Assembly: GCA_021809425.1 (NCBI GenBank)
Contig: JAKBAA010000013.1
Coordinates: 1-49,435, forward strand
Length of the DNA: 49,435 nt
Origin: Actinomycetes bacterium
Lineage (GTDB): Bacteria; Actinomycetota; Acidimicrobiia; Acidimicrobiales; Bog-793
Direction of reading: 5' to 3'
In this document: positions 25,283-33,736 of the stretch, piece after piece
How the letters are laid out: each line of letters starts with the position of its first letter
Position numbering within the stretch: the first letter of the stretch is position 1
Program-made: the position numbers and the translations under genes
Notes under the pieces: generated by a model
Seen by the model: the letters and a program-made list of their open reading frames with translations, nothing else
What the model was told of the DNA's origin: nothing
Databases searched by the model: none

Positions 25283-27565
25283 ATGGCCCTCGTCGACCCG
25301 CGTACCCGGCCCTCGTCGCCGGCTGAGCGGGCGCGGGGGCAGGCGGCGGTGCCGACCGAGTCGGTGGAGCCGCTCCTCGAGGCGCTCGCCGCCCGGCACC
25401 CCGACGACGACCTCGACCTGGTGCGGCGCGCCCACGAGCTGGCCACGAAGGCCCATGCCGGCCAGACGCGGCTGTCGGGGGAGCCGTACGTCACCCACTC
25501 GATCGCCGTCGCCATGACGGTGGCCGAGCTGGGGCTCGATGCCACGAGCGCTGCGGCCGCCCTGCTCCACGACGTGGTGGAGGACACCGAGGTCACCCTC
25601 GAGGAGGTCGAGACGGCCTTCGGGCCGACCGTCGCCGCCGTGGTCGACGGCGTGACCAAGCTGGACCGGCTCCACTTCTCCTCGAAGGAGGCGCAGCAGG
25701 CGGCGACGGTCCGCAAGATGCTGGTGGCGATGGCCAAGGACTGGCGGGTCCTCGTCATCAAGCTGGCCGACCGGCTCCACAACATGCGCACCCTCGGGGC
25801 GCAGCCGGAGTGGAAGCAGCGGCGCACGGCCCAGCAGACCCTGGACATCTACGCGCCGCTCGCCCACCGCCTGGGGATCCAGGAGGTCAAGTGGCAGCTC
25901 GAGGACCTGTCGTTCCAGGCGCTCCACCCGAAGCGGTACGGCGAGATCGCCCAGATGGTGGCGACGCGCGCCCCGCGGCGGGATGCCGAGATCGCCCAGG
26001 TGGTCGAGGTGCTGAAGGGCCGGCTGGCCGCCCTCGGGATCGACGCCACCGTCACCGGGCGACCGAAGCACCTGTGGAGCATCTACGAGAAGATGGTGGT
26101 GCGCGGCAAGGAGTTCGACGAGATCTACGACCTCGTCGGCATCCGGATCATCGTGACGGCCGAGAAGGACTGTTGGGCGGCCCTCGGGTCGGTCCACGCC
26201 CTCTGGCCACCGGTGCCGGGACGGTTCAAGGACTACGTCAACTCGCCAAAGTTCAACCTGTACCAGTCGCTCCACACGACGGTGGTCGGCCCGCAGGGGA
26301 AGCCGCTCGAGATCCAGATCCGGACCCAGGAGATGCACCGTCGGGCCGAGTACGGGATCGCGGCGCACTGGGGCTACAAGGAGGAGGCAAGCCATCCGGC
26401 GACGGCGGCGCGCACCAGCGAGGACATCGCCTGGATGCAGCGGATCGCCGACTTCGACCGGGACGTCCCCGACCCGATCGAGTTCCTGGAGGCGCTGAAG
26501 CTCGACCTCGAGCAGGACGAGGTCTACGTGTTCACCCCGAAGGGCCAGATCGTCACCCTCCCGGCCAACGCCACGCCGGTGGACTTCGCCTACGCCATCC
26601 ACACCGAGGTGGGTCACCACTGCATCGGGGCGCGGGTGAACGGCCGGCTGTCGCCGCTCGACGCCAAGCTGGCCTCGGGCGACACCGTCGAGGTGGTCAC
26701 CTCCAAGGTGGCCACGGCGGGCCCGTCGCGGGACTGGCTCCAGTACGTCGTGTCGCCCCGAGCCCGCAACAAGATCCGCCAGTGGTTCTCCCGCGAGCGG
26801 CGGGAGGACGCCATCGAGACCGGGCGGGAGGAGCTGCTGCGGGCGTTGCGTCGCGAGGGCCTGCCGGCGCAGCGTCTGGCCGCCTCGGCCAGCGTCCTCG
26901 AGGTGGCCACCGAGCTCGGCTTCGCCGACCTGGATGCCCTGCACGCCGCCATCGGCGAGGGCCACTGCTCGCCGAGGACGGTCGTCCAGCGGCTCCAGCG
27001 CGACCTGGACGGCGGCGAGGTGCAGCTGCCGACGACGGCCCTCCCGACCAGGCGGCCGACCGGTCGGCGCGGCGGGCCGGGGGTGTACGTGGAGGGTCTG
27101 GACGACCTGATGGTGCGCCTGTCCCGCTGCTGCACCCCGGTGCCGGGCGACCCGATCATCGGGTTCGTGACGCGTGGCCGTGGCGTGTCGGTGCACCGTG
27201 CCGACTGCGTCAACGCCATCACCCTGTCGGGCGAGGACCGGGAGCGGTTGATCGAGGTGGAGTGGGACGAGCACCGCAGCGGCATGTTCGTGGCCGGCGT
27301 CGAGGTGAAGGCGCTCGACCGGTCCCAGCTGCTGGCCGACGTCGCCCGGGTGCTGGCCGAGCACCACGTCGGGATCATCGCCTCGTCGTCGCAGGCCAGC
27401 CCGGATAGGGTGGCCCGCATGCGCTTCGAGTGCGAGCTCGCCGACGTCGGCCACCTCGACTCCGTGCTCACCTCGATCCGTGGCCTCGAGGGCGTCTACG
27501 ACGCCTACCGGCTGCTGCCGGGCTCGACGAGCCACCCGCCACGGGCCGCCCACCGGGCGAATTGA
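25283..27565 (+). CDS. rel: Bifunctional (p)ppGpp synthetase/hydrolase Rel
   Basis: 760 residues with the full long-RSH domain order. The HD hydrolase domain has H72 (YVTHSIAVA), H96-D97 (LLHDVVEDT) and KLADRLHNMRT. The synthetase domain has GRPKHLWSIYEKM, the substrate loop RFKDYVNSPKFNLYQSLHTTV and EIQIRTQEMHRRAEYGIAAHW. A TGS domain starts near 412 (VYVFTPKGQIVTLP), then a helical and zinc-finger-like segment with Cys-Cys (LSRCCTPVPGD), and a C-terminal ACT domain. The R314-F-K-D317 motif is the basic form found in bifunctional Rel/SpoT, not the acidic EXDD form of monofunctional RelA. It sets the stringent-response alarmone level. The transcript looks leaderless. The stop overlaps the hisS start. 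Confidence 0.97.
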   Translation: MALVDPRTRPSSPAERARGQAAVPTESVEPLLEALAARHPDDDLDLVRRAHELATKAHAGQTRLSGEPYVTHSIAVAMTVAELGLDATSAAAALLHDVVEDTEVTLEEVETAFGPTVAAVVDGVTKLDRLHFSSKEAQQAATVRKMLVAMAKDWRVLVIKLADRLHNMRTLGAQPEWKQRRTAQQTLDIYAPLAHRLGIQEVKWQLEDLSFQALHPKRYGEIAQMVATRAPRRDAEIAQVVEVLKGRLAALGIDATVTGRPKHLWSIYEKMVVRGKEFDEIYDLVGIRIIVTAEKDCWAALGSVHALWPPVPGRFKDYVNSPKFNLYQSLHTTVVGPQGKPLEIQIRTQEMHRRAEYGIAAHWGYKEEASHPATAARTSEDIAWMQRIADFDRDVPDPIEFLEALKLDLEQDEVYVFTPKGQIVTLPANATPVDFAYAIHTEVGHHCIGARVNGRLSPLDAKLASGDTVEVVTSKVATAGPSRDWLQYVVSPRARNKIRQWFSRERREDAIETGREELLRALRREGLPAQRLAASASVLEVATELGFADLDALHAAIGEGHCSPRTVVQRLQRDLDGGEVQLPTTALPTRRPTGRRGGPGVYVEGLDDLMVRLSRCCTPVPGDPIIGFVTRGRGVSVHRADCVNAITLSGEDRERLIEVEWDEHRSGMFVAGVEVKALDRSQLLADVARVLAEHHVGIIASSSQASPDRVARMRFECELADVGHLDSVLTSIRGLEGVYDAYRLLPGSTSHPPRAAHRAN

Positions 27566-28854
27566 GCACGTTCCAGGCGCCCACGGGCACCCGGGACGTC
27601 GTCGCTCCGGAGTCCGCCCGCTTTGCTGCGGTCGTCGGCCGCTTTGCCGAGCGCGCCCGGCTGGCCGGCTTCGGCCTGGTGGTCAGCCCGATGTTCGAGG
27701 ACGTCGCCGTGTTCCGCCGCACGGCCGGCGAGGAGTCGGACGTGGTGAAGGACGAGATGTACGAGTTCGACGACAAGGGCGGCCGGCGGCTGGCGCTGCG
27801 CCCGGAGGGGACCGCATCGGTGGTCCGGGCCTTCGTGCAGCACCGTCCGCCGGTGCCGTGGAAGGCGTGGTACGTGACGCCGGCCTTCCGGTACGAGCGT
27901 CCGCAGGCAGGCCGCTACCGCCAGCACCACCAGGTCGGGGTGGAGCTGCTCGGCACGCCCGACCCGGCGGCCGACGTCGAGTGCATCGGCCTGCTCGCCG
28001 GGTTCCTCCACGCCTGTGGCATCCACCGGTTCGAGCTCAAGGTGAACTCGATGGGCGACGCCAACTGCATGCCGGGGTACAAGGCCACCCTTGTCGACTA
28101 CCTGTCGGCCCACGAGGGGGAGCTGTGCGAGGAGCACCGTGCGCGGTGGCGCCGCAACCCGCTGCGTGTCCTCGACTGCAAGAAGCCGGCGTGCGCCACC
28201 GTCCGCGAGCGGGCGCCGCGCCTTTCGGGCGCCCTGTGCGACCCGTGCCGGCACCACTTCGACGCCGTCCTTTCCGGCCTCGACGCGCTCGGGCTGGCCT
28301 GGCGCCAGGACGACACCCTGGTGCGCGGCTTCGACTACTACACCCGCACCACCTTCGAGCTGGGCTCGCTCGCCCTCGACGCCGCCCAGAACGCCCTCGG
28401 CGGGGGCGGTCGCTACGACGGCTTGGCCGAGCAGCTCGGCGGCCCGGCGACGCCCGGGGTGGGGTTCGGCTGCGGGATCGAGCGGGTCCTGCTGGCGGCC
28501 GCCGCCGAGGGGGCCCTGTCGGAGGTGACCGGCCGGGTCGACGCCTTCGTGATCGACCTCTCCGGCGGGGCTGGCGCGCTCGAGCTGACCAGCCGGTTGC
28601 GGGCGGCGGGGATCAGCGCGGATCGCGCCTTCGACGGGCGGTCGCTGAAGGCCCAGCTCAAGGCCGCCGACCGCAGCGGTGCCCGGCTGGCGTGCATCGT
28701 CGGCCCGGACGAGCTGGCGGCCGGGACGGTGACGGTGCGCGTGCTCACCGGCCAGCAGGCGGGCCAGCAGGAGACTATCGACAGGGAGGCGCTCGTGGGG
28801 CGTGGCAAGGAGCTGCTCGCCGTGGCCGGTCGGCCGGCCGGGGGGACGCCGTGA
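27562..28854 (+). CDS. hisS: Histidyl-tRNA synthetase
   Basis: 430 residues of class II synthetase that charges tRNA-His. Motif 2 lies in FRYERPQAGRYRQHHQVGVE; the histidine-specific segment LVRGFDYYTRTTFEL and the glycine-rich GGGGRYDGL are intact; the C-terminal anticodon-binding domain begins near DAFVIDLSGG. The likely start is TTG 27562, overlapping the rel stop (TTGA), and it gives the normal short N-terminus before FQAPTGTRDV. A pair of Cys-x-x-Cys-like elements in the insertion (LDCKKPACA and LCDPCRHH) resembles a zinc-binding insert found in some bacterial HisRS. The stop overlaps the aspS start. Confidence 0.95.
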   Translation: MSTFQAPTGTRDVVAPESARFAAVVGRFAERARLAGFGLVVSPMFEDVAVFRRTAGEESDVVKDEMYEFDDKGGRRLALRPEGTASVVRAFVQHRPPVPWKAWYVTPAFRYERPQAGRYRQHHQVGVELLGTPDPAADVECIGLLAGFLHACGIHRFELKVNSMGDANCMPGYKATLVDYLSAHEGELCEEHRARWRRNPLRVLDCKKPACATVRERAPRLSGALCDPCRHHFDAVLSGLDALGLAWRQDDTLVRGFDYYTRTTFELGSLALDAAQNALGGGGRYDGLAEQLGGPATPGVGFGCGIERVLLAAAAEGALSEVTGRVDAFVIDLSGGAGALELTSRLRAAGISADRAFDGRSLKAQLKAADRSGARLACIVGPDELAAGTVTVRVLTGQQAGQQETIDREALVGRGKELLAVAGRPAGGTP

Positions 28855-30674
28855 GCGGCGACCGGCCAACCGCCGGGGTGGACGACCGCCTGCCGGCACC
28901 ACCGAGGCCGGTCGGCCTGCGGACCCGCTACTGCGGCGAGCTCCGTCCGGCGGACATCGGCCAGCAGGTGTCGCTGTGCGGCTGGGTCGACCACCGGCGG
29001 GAGCACGGCGACAAGCTGGCCTTCGTCGACCTGCGTGACCACACCGGGCTGGTCCAGTGCGTCGTCGAGGGGGCCCATGCGCTCCGCTCGGAGTTCGTCC
29101 TGCGGGTGACCGGGACGGTCCGGGAGCGCCCGGAGGGGACGGCCAACGATCAGCTCGCCACCGGCCAGGTCGAGCTGGCCGGCTGCCAGGTGGAGGTGCT
29201 GGCCGCCGCCGATCCGCCGCCGTTCGTCCTCGACGGCTACACCGACGCCGACGAGGCGCTCCGCCTGCGCTACCGCTACCTCGACCTGCGCACCGGGCGG
29301 ATGCAGCGCAACCTGCGCCTGCGGGCCCGGGTGGTCTCGGCGCTGCGCCGGTCGATGGAGGGCCAGGGGTTCACCGAGCTCGAGACGCCGCTCCTGTGGA
29401 CCCCCACCCCCGAGGGTGCCCGCGAGTTCGCCATCCCCAGCCGGCTCAACCACGGGTCGTTCTACGTGCTCCCCCAGAGCCCGCAGATCGCCAAGCAGCT
29501 GCTCATGGTGGGCGGGTTCGACCGCTACTTCCAGATCGCCCGTTGCCTGCGTGACGAGGATCCGCGGGCGGACCGCCAGTACGAGTTCACCCAGCTCGAC
29601 CTCGAGGCGTCGTTCGTCACCGAGGCGGACGTCCGGGCCTTCGTCACCGAGGCCGTCTCGGCCGGCGTCGAGGCCGGTCGGGGGGAGCGACCGGCCGAGT
29701 TCGTCGAGATGACCTGGGCCGAGGCCCTGGACACCTACGGCGTCGACAAGCCCGACCTGCGTTTCGGGATGCGCCTCGTCGAGTGCACCCCGCTGTTCGC
29801 CGCCACCTCGTTCAACGCATTCAAGGCGCCCGCCATAAAGGCCATCCGGGTGCCCGGCGGCGCCGGCTTCACCCGGTCGCGTCTGGACGGGCTGGTCGAG
29901 CGGGCGAAGTCGCTCGGGGCGAGAGGCCTCGTCTGGATGCGCGTCGAGCCGGCCGAGGGCGCTGGCGGGCCGGGGGCGCCGCTCGGGCTCGATTCGCCGG
30001 TCGCCAAGTTCCTCTCCGACGACGAGAAGGTGGCGCTCGTTGCGGCCACCGAGGCCGAGCCGGGCGACCTGCTGCTGCTCGTCGCCGACGAGCACCGGCG
30101 TGCCTGCGAGGTGCTCGGCCAGCTCCGGGTCGATATCGGGCGGCCGCCGGTCGGGGAGGGGCCGCTCCGGTTCTGCTGGGTGGTCGACTTCCCGCTGTTC
30201 GACGGCCTCGACGAGGACGGCCGCCCCCAGGCCGCCCACCACCCGTTCACCATGCCCCACCCCGACGACCTCGACCGGTTCGACACCGACCCGCTCTCGG
30301 TGCGGGCCCAGTCGTACGACCTCGTCTGCAACGGGTGGGAGCTCGGGTCGGGCTCGATCCGCATCCACCGGAGCGACGTGCAGGCCCAGGTGCTCTCCGC
30401 CCTCGGCATCGCCCCCGAGGAGGCCGAGGCGCGTTTCGGGTTCCTTCTCGGTGCCTTCCGCTTCGGGGCGCCCCCCCACGGGGGCTTCGCCGTCGGGGTC
30501 GACCGGCTCGTCGCCATCCTCGCCGGGGAGGACTCGATCCGCGACGTCATCGCCTTCCCGAAGACCCAGTCGGGGGCCGACCCGATGACCGGGGCGCCGA
30601 AGCCGCTCGGCCCCCGCCAGCTGCGCGAGCTCGGCCTGCGCGACCTCGCCGGCCCGAAGCCCCCCGCCCGCTGA
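28851..30674 (+). CDS. aspS: Aspartyl-tRNA synthetase, probably non-discriminating
   Basis: 607 residues of the bacterial AspRS type: an N-terminal OB-fold anticodon domain, the catalytic core (TPTPEGAREFAIPSR, SPQIAKQLLM, FRDED-like LRDEDPRADRQYEFTQLD), a GAD insert, and C-terminal motif 3 (GVDRLVAILAGEDSIRDVIAFPK). In the anticodon domain the residue matching discriminating Leu30 of E. coli is His52 (RREHGD), and the one matching Lys82 is Gly96 (RPEGTAN). Both are the residues known from non-discriminating enzymes, so it would also charge tRNA-Asn with Asp and need GatCAB. That is inference from two positions. The GTG start overlaps the hisS stop. Confidence 0.96.
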   Translation: MSGDRPTAGVDDRLPAPPRPVGLRTRYCGELRPADIGQQVSLCGWVDHRREHGDKLAFVDLRDHTGLVQCVVEGAHALRSEFVLRVTGTVRERPEGTANDQLATGQVELAGCQVEVLAAADPPPFVLDGYTDADEALRLRYRYLDLRTGRMQRNLRLRARVVSALRRSMEGQGFTELETPLLWTPTPEGAREFAIPSRLNHGSFYVLPQSPQIAKQLLMVGGFDRYFQIARCLRDEDPRADRQYEFTQLDLEASFVTEADVRAFVTEAVSAGVEAGRGERPAEFVEMTWAEALDTYGVDKPDLRFGMRLVECTPLFAATSFNAFKAPAIKAIRVPGGAGFTRSRLDGLVERAKSLGARGLVWMRVEPAEGAGGPGAPLGLDSPVAKFLSDDEKVALVAATEAEPGDLLLLVADEHRRACEVLGQLRVDIGRPPVGEGPLRFCWVVDFPLFDGLDEDGRPQAAHHPFTMPHPDDLDRFDTDPLSVRAQSYDLVCNGWELGSGSIRIHRSDVQAQVLSALGIAPEEAEARFGFLLGAFRFGAPPHGGFAVGVDRLVAILAGEDSIRDVIAFPKTQSGADPMTGAPKPLGPRQLRELGLRDLAGPKPPAR

Positions 30675-30724
30675 CCGACCGCCGGTCGCGCCGCGCCGCC
30701 CCGGCCGGCGGCACGTCGCCGCCG

Positions 30725-30730
30725 TAGGCT
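30725..30730 (+). promoter_or_regulatory. -10 box of a leaderless transcript (GT4-GT2 gene)
   Basis: TAGGCT, six bases, then GTG 30737. Confidence 0.5.
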
Positions 30731-30736
30731 CGAGGC

Positions 30737-32926
30737 GTGGCCGGTGCGGACGGGCCGGAGGTGGCCGGTCGGGCGACGAGCGGGCGGCGCCGCCCGCTCG
30801 TCGTGCTCGTCACCCCCTGGGCGCCGCCGCCGGACGGCATCGCCGCGCACAGCGCCGCCCTCGTCGCCGCCCTTGGCGAGCAGGCCGACCTGGCCGTCGT
30901 GACCCGCCGCCCCGCCCACCGCCTCCCGGGGCGGCCGGACCGGGTCGACGGGGGGGTCAGCCCGCCCGTCCACCGCCTCCTCACCGCCAGCCCGACCTGC
31001 CTCGGCCGGCTGGGCCGGCTGCTGGCACGGCTCGATCCGGACGTGGTCCACCTGCAGTACAACCTGCCGTCGTTCGGCTTCGCCTGGGTCTGGGCGTTCC
31101 TTGCCGCCCGCCGGGCGCGTCGCGGCGGTGCCCGCCTGGTCGTCACCCTCCACGAGGTCCGCCGCGACGTCGAGCTGCTCGGCCCGGTCGGGGCTCTGCT
31201 GCTTGCCGCGGCGGCCCGGGCGAGCGACGTCGTGGTCGTCCACACAAGCGAAGCGGCGGCACTGCTCCGCGACCGGGCGCACGTGGCCGGCGACAAGGTG
31301 GTGGTGGTGCCGCACGGCGCACCACCACCGTTGGAGGCGTCCGCTGCGGAACGGGCCGCCTTCGTCGACCGGCACGGCCTCGACCGGCCGCCCGTCGTGG
31401 TGCTCGGCTTCCTCCACCCCGACAAGGGGATCGAGGTGCTGCTCGACGCCGTCGACGACCTGGCGCGTCGGGCGCCGCCCACCCTCGAGGGCCGCGCCGT
31501 CCTCGTCGCCGGGTCCGTCCGGGCGCGCCGCGGCGCCTTCCGGGTCTTCGGGCGTCGCGACCGTGCCTATCGTGCCCGGCTCGCCGCCCAGGCGGCCGGC
31601 TGCGCCCCCGGCCTGGTCCGCTTCATCGGCCACGTCCCCGACGGTGAGCTGGCGCCCCTCCTCGCCACCGCTGCCGTCCTGGTGCTGCCGTACCGGACCG
31701 CCACCCAGAGCGGGGTCAGCCACCTCGCCCTCGCCGCCGGCCTCCCGGTCGTGGCGAGCGATCTCCCTGGGCTGCGAGAAGCGCTCGGCGACGCCGCCAC
31801 CTACGTGCCCGTCGGCGACCCCACCCGCCTGGCCGACGCCCTCCGGGCGCTCCTCGACGACGATGGTCGACGCCGGGCCGCAGCCATCGCCATGCGGGCC
31901 CGCTACGGCGAGCTGGGGCCCGAGGTCGTGGCCGACCGGCTGCTCGCCGCCTACGACCGGGCCGGTTCCCCGGCGACGACGGCCCGCCGGGGCCCGACCG
32001 GCAGGGACGTCACGGTCGTCATCGTCCACCACGACCAGCCGACCCTCCTCCTCGCGGCGGTGCGCTCGGCGCTCGACCAGCGGGTGCCCCCGGCGGCGGT
32101 CGTCGTCGTCGACGACGCCTCCGGCCCGGACGGTCGGGCGGCGCTCGACCGCCTGCCACCGTCGGTACGCGTGCTGCGCCGCCCCGTCAACGGCGGGGTC
32201 GTCGCCGCCCGCAACGACGGGCTGGCCGCCGTGGCGACCGAGCTCGTGGTGTTCCTCGACGCCGACGACCTGCTGCTGCCCGACTTCCTCGCCACCACCC
32301 TCGCCGCCTGGCGCCCCGTCGGCGGCCGGGTCGGGGTCGTGTACAGCTCGGCCCGCCGCCAGTACCTCGAGCCCGTCGGCCGGCTGCGCCGCCGCCGCGG
32401 CTACCTCGTCAGCCGGCCGCACGATCCGGCGGCGCTCGCCGACAAGAGCTACATCGCCAACACCACCCTCCTCCGGGTCGACGCCGTCCGCCAGGTCGGC
32501 GGCTACGCCCCGGCGATGCAGGCGGTCGGCCACGAGGACTGGGACCTGTACTGCGCCCTCGCCGAGGCTGGCTGGACGGCCGTGTTCGTGCGCCGGCCGC
32601 TCTTCACCTACCGCGTCGGCCCGGCCGGCCGCAACGCCGGCTCGCGCGCCCGCTTCTCCGAGGTGCGCACCCTCGTGCGCGCCCGTCACCCCGGCCTCGT
32701 CCCCGACCCCCGGCGAGCCCCCCCCGGCGACGCCCCGGCCGGGCCGCTCGCCCGGCCGCTCGCCCGGCCGCTCGCCGCCCTCCACGCCGCCGCCGCCCCC
32801 GGCCCGGCCGCCTGGGCGTGGTGTCTCGCCGACCTCGCCGCCTGGACCCTCGAGGACCGCCGGGCCGCCCTCCACCGGTGGCGGCGTGGCGCCGGCCGCC
32901 CCGTCCCCGGGGCTTCAGCCCGCTGA
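30737..32926 (+). CDS. Bifunctional glycosyltransferase: GT4 fused to GT2
   Basis: 729 residues. The N-terminal 415 residues are a GT4-like GT-B enzyme (LVTPWAPPPDGIAAHSAAL, VVHLQYNLP, VVVVPHGAPP, LPVVASDLPGLREALG). The usual GT4 Glu-rich EX7E element is not clear. From about residue 423 a GT2 enzyme of GT-A fold follows, with VTVVIVHHDQPTLL, VVVVDDASG, an Asp-Ala-Asp-Asp motif at about 505 (VVFLDADDLLLPDF) and an acceptor-side HEDWDLYCAL near 600. No membrane helix, so cytoplasmic. It probably adds two successive sugars to a lipid-linked intermediate. It starts the glycan locus, downstream of the tRNA synthetases, and its stop overlaps by 12 bases the convergent gene at 32915. Confidence 0.88.
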   Translation: MAGADGPEVAGRATSGRRRPLVVLVTPWAPPPDGIAAHSAALVAALGEQADLAVVTRRPAHRLPGRPDRVDGGVSPPVHRLLTASPTCLGRLGRLLARLDPDVVHLQYNLPSFGFAWVWAFLAARRARRGGARLVVTLHEVRRDVELLGPVGALLLAAAARASDVVVVHTSEAAALLRDRAHVAGDKVVVVPHGAPPPLEASAAERAAFVDRHGLDRPPVVVLGFLHPDKGIEVLLDAVDDLARRAPPTLEGRAVLVAGSVRARRGAFRVFGRRDRAYRARLAAQAAGCAPGLVRFIGHVPDGELAPLLATAAVLVLPYRTATQSGVSHLALAAGLPVVASDLPGLREALGDAATYVPVGDPTRLADALRALLDDDGRRRAAAIAMRARYGELGPEVVADRLLAAYDRAGSPATTARRGPTGRDVTVVIVHHDQPTLLLAAVRSALDQRVPPAAVVVVDDASGPDGRAALDRLPPSVRVLRRPVNGGVVAARNDGLAAVATELVVFLDADDLLLPDFLATTLAAWRPVGGRVGVVYSSARRQYLEPVGRLRRRRGYLVSRPHDPAALADKSYIANTTLLRVDAVRQVGGYAPAMQAVGHEDWDLYCALAEAGWTAVFVRRPLFTYRVGPAGRNAGSRARFSEVRTLVRARHPGLVPDPRRAPPGDAPAGPLARPLARPLAALHAAAAPGPAAWAWCLADLAAWTLEDRRAALHRWRRGAGRPVPGASAR

Positions 32927-33736
32927 GCCTCCTCCGGTCCAGCCGGGCCGGCGCTGCCACGGGACCCACCTGTCGAGGACGACCTGCAGCGCTCCGTACG
33001 AGTCGATCCCGGCGCTCGACAGTGCACGCCGGCCGTGGGCATCGGCGGCGTCCCGCCCGTAGCCGGCCGCCACCGGGCCGCGGTGGCGCATGCCGACGGC
33101 GTCCACCACCCCGAGCTGCAGCCGACCGCCTGCGGCCGTGGCGAAGTGTGCCTCGAGGCCCCACCCCATCCCGAGGTCCTCGGGCAGGGGGACCAGCGCC
33201 CGGCGGCCGGCAGGCGACAGGAGCAGGCACGGCCCCTGCTCGACGAAGCGCGTCCGCCGGACGAGCGGCCAGAGCCGCTGGCGGTTGAACGGCCAGCTGG
33301 CATAGCTGCGGGCCAGGTGGGCCGGCTGGCAGACGTCGAGCTCGGCTCGTTCGGCCAGCCGGCACAGCCGACCGAGCGCCCGTTGGCCAAGGTCGACGTC
33401 GTCGTCGCATGCGAGCAGCCAGCGCGCCGGGTCGCCGGCCGCGGCCAGCCGGTTCAGCAGTGCCGGCCGGTCGCCTGGTCCGGTGCCGACCGTGTGCGCG
33501 GCCAGCGCCTCCGCCGGCTCGTCGAGCGCCCACAGGTGCACCACCGTCCCGGCCGGCGCCCGGGCGACCAGCCGGGCGACCCGGGCGGCGTTGCGCCGGC
33601 GGTAGACGGCGACGAGGTCGACCGCCGGTGGCGCCCGGTGGACGGCGTGCAGCCACCCGGCCAGCGCCGCCGGGGCGTGCAGCGGCTGGGCGAGCTGGCG
33701 CACCACGAGCCGCGGGTCGACCTCGCGCCAGCCCAT
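32915..33736 (-). CDS. GT-A-like glycosyltransferase (weak family match)
   Basis: 273 residues. The segment LLACDDDVDLGQRALGRL carries a run Asp111-113 that would be the metal-binding DXD of a GT-A enzyme, and LPEDLGMGWGLEAHFA resembles the acceptor-site region. The nucleotide-binding N-terminal segment is unusual (LVAVYRRRNAARVARLV), so the family is uncertain. There is no signal peptide or membrane helix. The start overlaps the flippase stop by one base (TGATG), so the two are co-transcribed and translationally coupled. The 3' end overlaps the opposite GT4-GT2 gene by 12 bases. It likely acts on the same glycan. Confidence 0.65.
   Translation of the reverse strand: MGWREVDPRLVVRQLAQPLHAPAALAGWLHAVHRAPPAVDLVAVYRRRNAARVARLVARAPAGTVVHLWALDEPAEALAAHTVGTGPGDRPALLNRLAAAGDPARWLLACDDDVDLGQRALGRLCRLAERAELDVCQPAHLARSYASWPFNRQRLWPLVRRTRFVEQGPCLLLSPAGRRALVPLPEDLGMGWGLEAHFATAAGGRLQLGVVDAVGMRHRGPVAAGYGRDAADAHGRRALSSAGIDSYGALQVVLDRWVPWQRRPGWTGGGSAG

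Noticed and set aside
25046-27553. A very long open frame (835 codons) antisense to rel
   Set aside because: It mirrors the codon bias of rel and has low-complexity Arg/Gly/His-rich composition and no motif; the sense strand holds an intact Rel.
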